This document shows, one piece after another, positions 24,240 through 36,886 of a DNA stretch of 64,000 nucleotides. The stretch lies in NCBI GenBank assembly GCA_001513895.1, contig LLKO01000042.1, positions 62,001 to 126,000 on the forward strand. The letters run 5' to 3'. Each line of letters starts with the position of its first letter. Position 1 is the first letter of the stretch. The translations under genes and the position numbers were made by a program. The notes below the pieces were generated by a model that worked only from the letters and a program-made list of their open reading frames with translations, was not told where the DNA came from and did not search any database. The stretch comes from Graphilbum fragrans (Eukaryota; Ascomycota; Sordariomycetes; Ophiostomatales; Ophiostomataceae).

Positions 24240-25324
24240 ATGGCGGCTCCCATTTTGCGGCGGTCTCTCTTGTACGGTATGTCGGCATGCATCCTGCTTT
24301 TCTGCGTCTACAAGCCGCGAGATTCTCTGACACGTCGGCAGTCCCCGCATCGTCTCCCAAGATGCTGGCCAAGTCTCTGGCGCTGGCCTCGGACAACATC
24401 ACGTACGACCTGGAGGATGCGGTGACGGAAACAGCCAAGCCCCAGGCCCGCGTGGCTCTCAAGGCGCATCTGGAGGCCCTCGCTTCCGCAGCTGCAACGG
24501 GCACGCCCAAAACGAGCCACAAACCAGAAATCGCCGTCCGTATCAATGCCGTGTCCACAGCACACGCGCTGGCGGACCTAACGGCGCTCGGCCCAGATGC
24601 GCTGGCTGCTGCTGACGCTATTGTGGTGCCCAAGGTGCAGGCGGCCTCGGACCTGCTGTTCGTGTCGGACGTCGTGAGCCAAATGGCCGGCGCGCGCCGC
24701 CGGGAACAGCAGCGGCCGCCGCTTTTGCTCATTGCGCTGATCGAGTCGGCACGTGCTGTCATGGACCTTGCCCCCATTTGCTCTGCCAACAGCGCCTTGC
24801 CATCGTCGTCCCGCCTCGACGGCCTCATCTTTGCCGCCGAGGACTTTGCGCTGGACCTGTCGCTCACCCGCACGCCGTCGCTCACCGAGTTTCTGTATGC
24901 CCGCAGCGCCGTGGTGACGGCAGCGCGCGCCTTTGGCCTCACGTCGGCCCTCGATCTGGTGTGCACAGCGTTCCGCGGCGACGGCGGGCTGGCCACGCTG
25001 GCAGACGAGTGCCGCAACGGCCGCGGCATGGGCTTCACTGGCAAACAGTGCATCCACCCCTCGCAGGTGGACATTGTCCAGCGGGTCTTTGGACGCACAT
25101 ATGACGAGAGCGACCGCGCCGAGCTGGCGTGGGCTGTGCGGGTGCTGGCGGCAGAGGCCAAGTCGGCTGCGTCGGGGCGTGGCGCTTTCACGCTGGACGG
25201 AGCCATGATCGATGCGCCGGTCGTGGGCAAGGCACAGCGGCTGGTGGACTTGGCACAGCGAGCTGGAGCTGGAGACTTTTTGGCCGAGCTCTGGCATCAG
25301 CATCGGGACCAGGAGCCTGAATAG
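24240..25324 (+). CDS. CitE/CLYBL-like acyl-CoA lyase (HpcH/HpaI superfamily), mitochondrial
   Basis: Two exons, 24240-24276 and 24342-25324; 339 residues. The 65-nt intron splits the conserved N-terminal motif, read here as RRSLLYVPASSPKML, which confirms both ATG and join. The family uses a TIM barrel and Mg2+ to cleave citramalyl-CoA or malyl-CoA type substrates. Expected landmarks follow: TYDLEDAV, the Arg of EIAVRINAV, LLIALIESARAV, the metal-binding IFAAEDFALDL, and GRGMGFTGKQCIHPSQVD. The second Gly of the usual VPGSS motif is Ala. The start MAAPILRRSLLY is basic and lacks acidic residues, so mitochondrial import is likely. Substrate is not certain from sequence. A continuous upstream frame starting 24173 ignores the intron and spoils the motif, so I reject it. 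It is divergent from TVP23. Confidence 0.92.
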
Positions 25325-25531
25325 AGTGCCGACAGACAAGACGGCAGCCATGATGGGCAGATGTCGGGGTCAATATGGTAAAAGACAGAGATGGGACAAA
25401 ATATCAAGATGTCGTCGCTATTTCCAAACATGAACATATCATAAAGCGTCAAGCCGGGGGTTGTTATCCAAAACATCCAAACAGACCCTACTGTTTCGGC
25501 TCTCTTCTCGCGTTCCATACTGGACGCCTTA

Positions 25532-26890
25532 TTACGACCTGCGTTTCTGCATGGCTTCGCGGATATCGGCATCCAGCTCCATCTCTTCGGCGGCCAACCT
25601 CGCCACGTCTTCTGGCGTCATGTCATCCTCGATCAGCGCAGCCACGTTGTTGCCCACAGCCGGGCTGTGCCGGTTTGCAGCATACAAAGACACTGGCGAC
25701 ACCAACTTGGCCGTGCTGGGGGTCTCGTCGGCTGCTTCATCTTCGCTCCTGTGTACAGCTGGAGCGCCAGCTGTGGCTGCCGGAGCTGTCATATTTCCGC
25801 CGACAGTTCCATCGGCGATGCCAAAAGCTCGAGTATCAGCAGAAGGACCTATAACGACGGCAGCAGCCCCAACACCGCCTCCGGCATCCTCTTCGGGCAC
25901 CGTATAAAGTCCTGGGCTAGCACTCTGGTACGGCTCTATGGCAGTCTCCTTGACCCGGAACAGGTACACGTCTCCCTGGTTGTTGTTGCGGCGGTCTCGG
26001 CGGCGGGCGAAGAAGAAAAACCAAACAAGAAAACCTATTGCAGCCAACCCCAATACGACTCCGACCACCACACCGGCGATGGTGCCTCCTTTGATGCCCC
26101 CTTTGGAGGTTTTGGCGTCGCCAGACTCCCCAGACGTAGCCGAACCTGGCAACGGCATTGGTGTGTTGCCGGAGGAGCTGGTGGTCGTTGGTGTAGCTGA
26201 CCCCGTGGCCAAGGCAGTGGATGAGCCATGCTGGGGGGGATCGGTGGCAGCTGGTGTTTTCTGACTTAAGGGGTTCCTTGTGCTTATGATGGTGTTGGCA
26301 GAGGCAGGTGTGGAACTCGACAATGGGGTCAATTTGGCTGGGCTCTCGAATGAAAATTTTGGACTGGACGACGTTCCAACAAGGCCTTTATTGTTGGTAT
26401 AGTTTATTTCTAATTGGTATACAGTGCTTGGGTGGTTGTGTTGGAAAAACGTTTCGGTAAAGTTGATGTATCCGTGAGAATGCTGGCCAGAAGAAGGCAA
26501 CATCCCCTCTAGGACATCTGTGGGAGAGACATGTGAGAAAAAGCTTTCACAGGTGAGGGCTGTGTGACAAGAAAAACGGACGATGGAAGGAGGAACAAAT
26601 GGCCAACGCTAGAAGTTGTGGCATGCTAGCTACTCACAATATATGTCCTTTGCTGGGTCGGGCCCAGAATACACGAAAGTTGGTTTATTTGCGGCTGGTT
26701 CGTAGAGGCCGATACTAGAGATCTTGACAGTGTTTTGATACGTGAAGTTGAAGGCAATAGAGAGTGAATTCGGGGGCTTGGAGGTGGATAAAAAGTCCTG
26801 GTCAAAAAAGACGGCACCGTCTGGGTCGACCGATGCCGCGGAGCCACAGAAGCCTAGAAGCCCTATGCCGAGCCAGCGAAGTAACCGCAT
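25532..26890 (-). CDS. Secreted-pathway single-pass membrane glycoprotein, function unknown
   Basis: Two exons on the minus strand, 26890-26638 and 26517-25532; 412 residues. The start MRLLRWLGIGLLGFCGSAAS is a typical signal peptide. The ectodomain contains several N-glycosylation sites (NFT, NYT among others) and a Ser/Thr/Pro-rich stalk ending near residue 230. Then come GGIKGGTIAGVVVGVVLGLA, a membrane segment, and the stop-transfer cluster FFARRRDRR. The cytosolic tail has Ala-rich and acidic portions and ends DIREAMQKRRS. The layout resembles fungal Wsc/Mid2-type surface proteins, but I see no WSC cysteine pattern, so I leave function open. An in-frame extension upstream of 26890 would bury the signal peptide and is unlikely. 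It is convergent with the lyase gene, 207 bp away. Confidence 0.88.
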
Positions 26891-28308
26891 CGTAGAGATG
26901 CTGGAAAGTGTGGTACTATGAGAGAACAGACAGGGGAGTTGAGTGGGGGGGGGGGAGAGGAAGGAGAGAGGAAGAGGAGAGAGGAAGAGGGGAGAAGAGA
27001 AGATAGAGTAAGAGTGGACAGACGGGGGACGAGGAGAAAGAGGGAGAGAGAGGTGGAAATACAATGAGACGGAGACAGAGGGACAGAAGAGGCAGAGAAG
27101 CAGGACAGGCCAAGCCAAGAAGGATGCATCGCCCAGCACAGGTGGCCCAACGTCAGGCAAGGCGCGAGCCGTGGCTGACAGTATCGACCCACAGAAGGAA
27201 GACCACCGGAGACAGAATACTACGTATTCCGTAAGACAGTCGGGAGACGTACAAGACACAAGGAAAACAAGGGAAACAAAAACGCCGAGCTATACGACGT
27301 ACTGGCAGAGGCGTCGAGTGGTAGCTGGCAAAGAGGTAGAGCAGGGGGCAAAGCAGACGAAGGACGCCGAACAGGGCCCCAGTGCGAGAGCGAAACAAGA
27401 CGTCGTTGTCAGCCCAAAATGTGCAGTTGTGTTCTCGTCCAGGGCCGGCGGGTAGCGAAGTGGTCGCTGGCGTCGTCTGCATGAGAAGGCTGTTTCGGGG
27501 CCGTTCGAGAGACCGATAGAAGAGGCTCTTCAACTCTGTGCGCGGGACTATACGGCGTACTCGTATCTTGCATATTCCCTGGATCCCTTCACAAATGGCA
27601 GGTGCCCACGACGCACCGGGTGCACTTGCCGCCAGTCTCGCCTTGTACGAATGCTCCCACAACGTTTACAATACTCTCTGTCACTATGTACTCGTCCTGT
27701 ACGACGTACTCTGCAAGGCGGCCATTTCGGCATGCTGCCCGCTCCCTTAACCGCTTATATATACAGGACTACGCGGTGCCTGCACCCTGCGTGCCGACTG
27801 CGCCCATTTTCCCCACTCCACAGCAGCCAATAGCAGCCAGGATCGCCTGGACGGCGCAGAGGTCTTGCATCCTACTAGTCAGACGGCCGGGCCAAGGCTG
27901 AGTTTGATCCTAACGAGCACAATGGGCTGCGGGTGGGAGGAGCACAGAGTACAGCATACAACGACTCGTAGACGCTCTGCAGTGATGAAATTGAGACATA
28001 GTTTCTCTTCACATTTGTCTCGTTTCATGCTGCCGTTTCTCGGTCGTGGCCGCCTGTCTCTACCAATGGCCGCTCAGCCGCTTCTGTCCTCCGACCGCTA
28101 CGATGCATCCGTCCACAAAACCAGTTCCACTCTTCAGCCACATGTCAGCATGTCGTAACATAGTCCCTGTCCGTATCCACCGTCTTATGGCCAGCTGTTC
28201 AGGTGTAGACGCACTACGCACGCGTACTCGTACTTCTCGCATTTACCGTTCTCGTCTCGATCATACTCTCCATCTCTATTAGGTATCTGCCTATATACAC
28301 ATCCATCC
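26891..28308. other. Spacer with purine-rich leader and no gene
   Basis: Bases 26940-27070 are almost pure G/A on the + strand, which is a C/T-rich leader for the minus-strand glycoprotein gene. TACTCGTA words are at 27558 and 28225. The stretch 27430-28300 shows only short overlapping frames. I see no gene. Confidence 0.55.
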
Positions 28309-31300
28309 TCATGCAAATGTCATGGAAATCTCCTCCTCCTTCCCAAACCCGTCGTCGTCGTCGTACTTGTCGTCGCCCCACGGATCCGACAGCGTAATCT
28401 TGGGCACCGTCGGCGACACCCCGGGTGCACTGTCGGCGGCCAGACTCGCTGCTGGCGCATTGCCCATGTATCCAATGTCTTTGGGCGGCGGCGGCGGCGG
28501 CGCTTGCGCTTCTACCTGGGTCTGCGGTGTCAGAGGCGTCCTCGGCGGCGTCAGCGGCGAATGGGTATCGTGGGTATCGTGGGTTTCGTGGAAGGCGCTG
28601 TCAAAGGTCATGTGAATGCGGTCGCCGTCGTCGTCGGTGGCGGCCAAGTAGCTGGGCAACGTGGCTGTCGTCGGCTCATCGCGTGGCGTCATCGACAGCC
28701 GTTTCGGCATCGTCGGCGTCTTTTCTTCGGGCAGCTGTGTCGCCGACATTTGCGCCGACGGCCGCCGGTAGTGGTATTCGCTAGACGGCCGGTACGGCGG
28801 CGTGGCTATGCGATCCGGCGTAGCACCCCCATCACGGTGAGAATCCGTGAGGCCGGAACTGTGCCGCGGCGACCGTAGCGACGGCCGTGATGTTGCCGGC
28901 GGCGGCGTCGATAGTCCGGCACTCGGCACGGGGCTGAGGTCAAGCTTCATCGGCGGCAGCGTGGATTCCAGCTCGCGCACCTGCAGCTGCTCTAGCTTGA
29001 GGTCGTCGTTTTCGCCTACGCGCTCTTTGGCCAGCTGTGCGCGAATGGCATCGACGTCAAACAACACGCCGTGGTTGTTGCCTTCACCATCCTCTAGTTT
29101 GTTGGCTTGTGCTCGTTTTTGCGCATCGGCTGCGGCTGCGGCTGCGGCTGCGGCAGACGTCTCTTCGTAGAGCTCCCACTCCTGCTTCTCGGCACGCTTC
29201 TTGCGGCTGAAAAAGCTGAAAGCACCGCCCTTCTTGACCTTGCTTTCCTTCTCCAGCTCCTTGCGCGCCTCCTCGATCTCGTTGATCAGCTCGCGCTGGC
29301 GGCCGCCGTGGTCGTCGGGGTCGGGGTCTTCGATTTCCGTAAACTCGTCGCTCTCGACCAGCCATCCACATTCTCGCAGCAGTCGCGGCATCGCTGTGCG
29401 ATAGTCCATGTGGCCCACCACAAACTCCGTCACGTCAAAGTTCTCGAGATTCGGCACGTCCTCAATAGCACCCAAGCCAGCTATTCGCCGAATGCCGCCA
29501 TTGGTCAGCCGGAACAGGTAGCCCAGGATCCAGTCGTTGCGGTTGTACCCGTTGACAAAGCGCCCGGCGACCACTGCGCGAGCCCGCATGTATTCGTCCT
29601 TTTTGACCACGATGGGCGAGCCAAACAGAAACACGTTCTGCACCAGTCCGTAGGCGCCTTTGCGTGCCAGCTCCTGCAGACACGAAAAGATGACGCGCGA
29701 GCCCAGCGAGTAGCCCACCAACGTGATCGGCCGCGTGCCCAGATTGCGGTCGATCAGCGAGTCTGCCAGGATGAGGCCGGCCATCGTTGCGCGGTCCAGT
29801 GACACCGCCCACGGATTGTCGATCAGGTAGGAGAGCTTGGTCAGTACCACCGGCAGCTGCAGGGCTGCCATCAGCGACACGAGGATGGTGCTTCCAAGCA
29901 GCTGCTGCAAGCCTTGCGTGAGGGCCTATGTTGTTAGTGGAAGGGACAATCGAAGCAAACAAAAACAAGATAGAGCACAAGAAAAGATGCCAAGAAAACA
30001 GAAAGCAGAACACAAACAACCCACCTCCGTTGCCAGAATGTTAATGGTGTCGCCCATCGTCGTCAGCATCTCCGGCTCCCACAGCACCGAGTAAATATCG
30101 CCCATCACCGGATCTACCGTGCTGTACGGCAGCCGCACGTCGTCCACCTTGCCCGTCATCCACCCGGACACCGTCACGATCAGATTGACTCGCTTGTTGT
30201 TGTGCAGCGGCCGATATTCAAACGTCCTGACGGCTCCGGTTCGCCGGTTCGCTGCCCGGCCACCAATCACGCTGCCCGACGCCGCTGCCGACGATGTGAT
30301 AATAGCCGCACCGCCAGCACCGGCCAGAAATCCGCTCGTGCCCGTCACGCCGATCGTCGTAAAGCCAGCCGCCAGTCCGGCACCAATCACCGGTGCCAGC
30401 AAGCCCGCCGAGAGCCCGATCACCAGGCCGCCACCCACTGTGGCCAAGCCCATCATGACGTACCGCCGCTTGAGCGCCAGTTTGCGCCGCGACTCCATAT
30501 GGTCCTTTTCGTCCCAGTTCTCCTTCTCCGCGTTCTGCTGCATCTCGAGCGCCTCTGTCACCTTGCGCTCAAACTTGCAAATGTCCATCGCTGGCACGTC
30601 GAGGCTCGCACCCACTCGCTCTAGCACCACCCGCGACCGCGCATCATACACCGAGTCGGCAATCAGCACCAAGAACAGGTCGCACAGCACCGTCCACCGC
30701 AGGTCGATGTCGATCTTGTCCGTCGTCGGCAGCTGTGACGGCGTCCGCACCGCCGGCAGCTCCTCGCCTGTGTGCTCTTCATAGGGCGGCGGCGGTTCCG
30801 CCACGTCTTCGGCGTCGTAGTCTTCGTCCTTGATGCTCTGTTCCTTTTCCTTTTCCTTTGCTTCTCCTCCGCTGTACTCCAAAACACGGGGTGAGGCCAC
30901 GGGAGCTGGTGATTGCGGCGTTCGGGGAGAGGCCAGAGAAGTCGGCCGTGAGCTCTCCCCCTCCGCCATCGGGTTCTTCACCCGCGCATTCGCCATCAAC
31001 GCCGGCGTCAGGTCTGCCGGCTGCACCCCGTGCTCGCTCAGCTGCTCAATCATCACCTGCTCCGCCGTGCTAATGTCCATGTGCGCGTACAGCCGGATCA
31101 TCATCTTCTGCGACCACATCTTCATCGACTCCACCGCAATCCGCAGCTCCTTCTTCAGCTTCTTGCGGCCCGACTCCATCGCCTCTAGCTGGTCCACCAT
31201 CCCCGACAGATGCAGCCGCGTAATGCCCACATACGCTATCCGCTGGCCCTCTGTCAGCAGGTCTTTGGTCGCCTGCATCTGCGACACCGCGTCGCGCTGC

Positions 31301-32643
31301 TGCTCCTCTTCCTCCATCATGCTCGTGCCCGCCGCCGCCTTGAAAAGGTACTGCGTATTGTCGTCCATGCTGGTCGCCGATTCGGCGTCGTCGTCCGCAA
31401 ACACACGCGTATAGCCCTTTCCGGCGCCGCCTGCACCCCCAAGGCCTGCGTAGCCGTCCTTGCCGTTAGCGTCGGCTACTTCTTCCTCCTCCACGTGCTC
31501 CCGCGCAATCAGACGGTCGTCGTCGTCGTACATGTCGTACGGCGCAAACGCCGGCATCGTCTGCCAGCCCCCGTCATCGTCGTCTTTGTCCGCCTCTTTC
31601 TCTGTCGTCAGTTTCTGGTGCGAAAACTCGGAGAGGACCACCGGAGCACCGGTGTTGCTCGCAAGACTGGATTCGCGCGCGTGCTCTGTCGCAAAATCTT
31701 TAGTGTATCGCTTGCTGGACTTGCTGTCATCGTGTCCGGTGTGCGGATCTGCTTGTGCTGCGTGCGAGGCTGCTGGGGCTGTATCGTCCTCGGCAGCCGG
31801 TGGTTCTGGTGGGTTGGATGGCTTTGGTGGCATCGGCGTCCGAGGCTCCTCCTCAATTGTGTCTGTACTATTGACGACGATCGTCGTCGTCTTCGTCGCA
31901 GTGCCGGCGGCATCTTCCGCCACCACACCTGGCGCTGCCGCGTTCTCAGCTTTGGCACCGGTATTCACATCGGCATCGCTGTCCACGGGCCCTCGGAGTG
32001 ACCACCGCCTCCGAGAACTGCTGGAAGCACGAGAGCTTGTCCGGCTCTGGCTGGCCTCGGACCGGCTGGTGCTGCGCCTCCGGAAACTCCATGATCGCTG
32101 CCGCGGTTTCTCGTCCGCTTCCCCCGAAGTGTACTGAATTGCCTCTGCCCTTCGTATTGGCAGTCCGAAATCGTCGAAATCCTGTGCCTCCGTCTGAGCC
32201 GTGGCCGCCTTGCTGTCGGTTTCTGCCTGAGTCTCGCCTACAGTCTTCTCTGTGGCCTCTGGGGCGTCTGCCCTTTTTGGCTTCTCTCGCTTCTTGACCG
32301 CCCCTTTCTTTGGCTCGTTATCGTCCACAGCTTGGCCGTCTGCTTCTGGCTTCGGCTTTGGCTTCAGCTTCGGCTTCACCTGGAGCTTCTTCAGGTGCTT
32401 TTCAAGCTGTTTGGCCGGCGACGCTTCGTCTAATGGGTCCATGATGGGTTTGGAGTTGGTCCGTTCCAATGGCGGCTTCGTCTCATCTACCTCGTCCGCC
32501 GCTGGAGATGGCTGTTGCTCTTGTTGTTTCTCGGCATTCTCTTGCACTCCATCATCGCGTTTGCTGTTGCTGCTACTGCTACTGCTGCTGCTGACAGCGA
32601 CATCGTTGGTGTTGGAATTCGGGTCGCCGGCAGCCGCCATCAT
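28309..32643 (-). CDS. DUF726 alpha/beta-hydrolase-like membrane protein (TMCO4/Mil1 type)
   Basis: Two exons on the minus strand, 32643-30025 and 29925-28309, give 1411 residues. The first 550 or so are disordered, with Ser-, Lys/Pro- and acid-rich tracts. The core begins near LRWTVLCDLFLVLIADSVYD. A Gly/Ala-rich hydrophobic hairpin follows (GLSAGLLAPVIGAGLAAGFT and further), as in TMCO4. Exon 2 carries ITLVGYSLGSRVIFSCLQEL, the nucleophile elbow GYSLGS of the fold, then NVFLFGSPI, NGYNRNDWILGYLFR and VGHMDYR, which are hallmarks of DUF726. Yeast Mil1 and animal TMCO4 belong here; enzymatic activity is not proven for most. The C-terminus is a long Pro/Thr-rich tail with a poly-Ala run at about 29128-29157. 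The 99-nt intron has a clear CTAAC branch site before its acceptor. Confidence 0.92.
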
Positions 32644-33120
32644 GAAGCCCTCCTCGCCGTCAGCCAGAAAGGAAAAGCGGCAGAGGAAGGAAGATGGCTA
32701 GGAGAGATGTGGCGGTGGAAAAAAAGCCAGCAGCGGGTTCTCGATGATGCACCAAAAGGGAAGCCCACTGGATGTCAAGGGATATCACGGGATGCCGCAC
32801 ACTGCGAAAGTCGGGGCTCGTCATACAGGAAAGGCAAGAGCAAATCAGGGGGTTGAAAGGGGGTTTCGGAAGGCGGGCAGGTCTACCCCACATCAAACAG
32901 GCAAGAACGACGCTGCGTTTCGATGTGGGAAGGAGGGACGGCCCAATAAAGGCAAAGCAGCCAAAAGCGACGAGAAAAGAAGTTGTAAAAAAAAACCACT
33001 ATTTTTCGATTAAATCGTAATTCGCGGGATGCGGTCGCGCTGGACTCATCGAAAGAGAAGAGGCGAAGGTTCCCCCCAACAGCACACCAGCAGCGTGGGG
33101 ACGCCATCTACGAATCGACG

Positions 33121-36100
33121 TACTCGTAAGCCTCAAATTTTCGGACTAACACCTTAACTAATACGGCGCACACCACGGAAAAGCCACAGCACTGCTTTTA
33201 GCGCACTTCTAGCCACAAATCTTACCATCGTCTGTACTCCGTGCCTTGTAGTTACAAAAAGCTCCTGGCCACTGTCCATGATATACGAGTAAACAAACGC
33301 ATTTATTCCCAAAGAATGGGATATGTTTCGTTTCCAAGAGCTCTTATCCCCGATACCAAATTGCCCAGCGAAACATTCCTATATTAGGCATTTCTCGCGA
33401 TTGTTTTGTCTTCTGTATGAGTCGCACACGTTGGTTCTCTATCCCTAAACCTATAGGGGCTTCATGATTCGAATGGCCAGGCCCATGGCGTGAGCGCCAC
33501 CAACCGTACGAGATAGGCCATGCCAACAATGGCATTTGGAGAAAATATCATCAAGGATGCCAAGGATAAAGCTTAAGTCTGTGCCAGAACCACAAAAGAA
33601 GGCAAAGGAGGCCAGATTTATATTGTCATGACGAAGTACCATAATGTGTGCAAGCGGAAAGAAAGACCTTGATATAGGGCATACGGATGGCCGCGCCAAA
33701 TGGCCTCACCGGCTGGAGCTCAGCTAAGCTCCTGCTCCAAAGCCTCCCCTGAAACAACGATGAGCTCCCGCGTGTACCGGATCGCCGGATCGCCGTGCGA
33801 CCAGATCGGGTGTGTGCGCGCCGTGCAGAATATGGCTGATGAAGATGGCTCGAAGGGCAAAGCAATTGAGACATGGTAATCAAAAGGCTGTACAATGACA
33901 TCATGGCGCTGGCTGGGAGGCCGGAGATGTTCCTTACCACTCCATATTGTATGTATGAGTATTTCCTTCGTAGGCCTATGACAGGGGCTTGAGAACTCCT
34001 CACGGCCGTCAGGGATCTTGGAGAAAGTGACAAAAACCCCCCCACGGCCGGGAATTTCTGCCCATGTACGAGTATGTATGTACGACGACGGAGAATGTGC
34101 ATACGTTTGTGCTCGTATGGGAAGGGTTCGCGTCCGATGCAGTCCCGGAAATTCGGCCCATTGCCATTTTGCGGCCGCCATATTGGCCCCGAACGGCGGA
34201 GTACAAGGAGTGCATACATATTCGTACTCCGTCCTCGCACATATCTACGAGCTACGCATCAGGTGTGACGCGTGTTGGACGGCCGTCCGTGATGGATGCA
34301 ACGGCCTACGCACGCCAAGTACGAGTACGGTGGGTGCTGCAGCCGCCGCGATTGGCCAACAGGCGGCTACGGGACCCCACAGGCCTCAGCTGTCAGATGC
34401 CGGAAAACCAAGAATATCGACACTGGCCTGGCTCTACGAGATTGGTTGTGGCGCGGCACGAATACGAAGCAGCAGTACGAGGATGCACGGGGTATGGGAA
34501 ACGCGAGAAAACCACTCGTACGTCGTAAGCAGGCGTCAGAGTCTGGCGGAGCACACACAAGTCCGAAAAAGAAGACAGCGACCCAGGTTTCGGCGTCGCG
34601 CGGCGAGAGCCAATCGTGCCGGCCGCGCAAAGGCACCGCTGCGACCAGGGGCAAGCCCCAGAGAGCGATCTGCACGTTTCCGCTGCCCGAGGGTGGCTGG
34701 GCTGCACTTGTTTCTGCGCTGCTATGCGCTGTGCGCCTGGGACGGCAACCGGATGGTGCGGGATGCTCCGGGGCATCGTCCAGGAACGAGAATCCGCAAC
34801 GTTGTCGTATTTCCGGGTCGGGGTATGGAGTATGTGAGTGTGTATGTATGATTGTGTGCAAAGTGCGACGGACGTACGACGTATGGGTAAGAATCACAAC
34901 CGATATTGATTTGATCGAACAAAAACGATCCCATTGCGGCATGACGTGGGTGGAGCTGGGAGACGGCCTAACACGAAGTGTGAGTGCTATTACGACAGAC
35001 AGCGGCGGGTATCCAGCATTGTGCTCGTAGCGTACAGCGTTAGATGAGCGCCGTATTCGTATTACGGCACCATACCACAATAGCATGCTGGGAGCGAGCG
35101 CGATGCGACTACATGTGGAGGTGTATGACTCTGTTACGAAAACTCCGTATAGTTCGTAGCGAACTAGTCAAAGTTTGTCCATCGAGCCTGCGAAGAACGC
35201 AGCAGAGTCGTCAGTCTAGGCTAAGTTCGGCATGCGGCATGCTGTATTTCCATTTCCCAGTATGGACCATTCTGGCGGGAAAAGGCTGCTGGCCGAAAGG
35301 TCGGGGGGAGGAAAATCGCCATAAAATCACCACATGCGGAACCAAGACAAAGTACACTACGGACAACAGCTGGAGTGCCGTCTTGGCTGTCGCGAGGCCA
35401 ATTTTATGTCCCATTTTTCCCACGCACTTTTATACATTTCGTACGCTTACAGGCAACGGAGCATTGGCGAGACGTCTTGGCGGCTGCTTGGCAAGCGCAA
35501 ATAATGGCCGCGGTGCTTCGTAGTGTACCTATGTACAGATGTACGAATATATGTTCAGCGCTACGACGATTCAGGGTCAGCATACGAGTACGTACATATG
35601 CCGAACCCATCGCCGCACGCCCCAGCTACATGGTTCCCTTAGCGCACAGGACTATCCGTATAGTGGGCCCCACCCAAGAGATGTGTAGCGTACGTACGAG
35701 TATGTAGGTCGTAAAGTATGAGCAGGACACATGTACGAATACGACTTCGAGCGTTGTAGCTACGAGTAGTCCATGTTACTGTGTATTGGGTAGCTCCGTC
35801 AGTGCACTTGCCTTTTTGAGGCGACAGCTCGAGCACGATACAGCACTTTGTACGCAGTGGATTCGTGGAAATATGCACGAGTGCTCACAGCGTGCAGAAC
35901 ACCGAAGAAGCGGAGACCGTCTCTCTTCGCATTCTATGCAGAAAGGTGCAAATGCGACCCCGAGTGGATTCTGGCTTGAGCCGTGGCAGATACGAGTACA
36001 TAGGCACGCCAATACGAGCCCGGCCAGCCCCCTGTTCATGCCTTTGCGCGCTCTCCGCCGGTGTCTGCTCGTTCGTATTCGCAGCACCGTGCAGCGGGTG

Positions 36101-36518
36101 AGACGAAGCTCAGACGGCGGAGCGGTGTGTGTACTCGTATGCAGCGGATTCTCCCATCGCTCTCCTACGTCACACAGGCTGCCTCGCTGTATTCCGTACT
36201 CGTAGGGGGCGTCCACGGCTACCCCATAAAACTAGGCAGAAAATACTCGTTTCTGTGTTCACTGTTCCTTGTTCCTTACGCAGTGCCAGCTGGGCCGCCC
36301 TGTTTGCGACGGCACACCCTCTCAGCGGTAAGTACAACTAGTCGTACAACTAGACCGCCCGGATGGCTGCGAGCTTCGAAACGGCTCTTCATAGGCGAAC
36401 ACGTCAGCTTTTTTGGAGACATACGAATACATATGTACATACTTGTCCATTTGTATTGTACCATTGGATTAGTCGTGCCTACTACCCGTAGGTACATTGC
36501 GCTGACAAAGTACGAGTA
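33121..36518. repeat. Cluster of TACGAGTA/TACTCGTA words
   Basis: Exact 8-mers were read at 33121, 33284, 34067, 34320, 35583, 35695, 35761, 35991, 36132, 36197 and 36511. They occur in both orientations with irregular spacing, so this is not a tandem array. By simple expectation an 8-mer counted on both strands should occur about 0.1 times in 3.4 kb. The sequence around them also has many GTACG and CGTAC tetramer-like pieces. Confidence 0.75.
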
Positions 36519-36850
36519 CAAGCTGCTTGGCGGTCTTTGAGTCCTTACAGGGCGTGCGTACTGCGTATTTCATGTCTCCGTCCTCGTACGCTCCCTTGCG
36601 CTGACGTCGTGCCAACCGCCAAGGCGCCCTGCGTGTTGCCCTGTGGCTGCGGCGGGCAAGGGCCCCCAAGGTCCAGCGCCAAAACGTTTCAGGCCCAACG
36701 AGACCCAGCCAGCGATCTGGTGTTTTTTGGCACCAGCCCCCATCGCAAGTCTCACAACTACGTATGAGAGGCGTCGTCGAACGGCGACGGCCCAAGCCTA
36801 TTATAAGTCTTCGGGTCGCCCGGTGTTCGCGGGCGGAACGAGAGAGACAC

Positions 36851-36853
<3 letters not shown>

Positions 36854-36884
<31 letters not shown>
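36854..36884. repeat. (GT)n microsatellite
   Basis: An uninterrupted GT dinucleotide run of 31 nt lies in non-coding DNA between the TACGAGTA cluster and the C/T-rich leader. Confidence 0.97.

Positions 36885-36886
<2 letters not shown>

Noticed and set aside
24173..24341. Upstream in-frame extension of the lyase without an intron
   Set aside because: It breaks the conserved LLYVPxSSPKML motif, which is restored only by the 24277-24341 intron.
24115..25230. 371-codon minus-strand frame antisense to the CitE-like lyase
   Set aside because: It mirrors the high third-position GC of the real gene and shows no domain; the + strand protein has all family motifs.
34018..35086. Frames of 277, 244 and 239 codons on both strands
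   Set aside because: They overlap one another in the TACGAGTA-rich spacer and appear to reflect stop-poor repeat words, not a gene.
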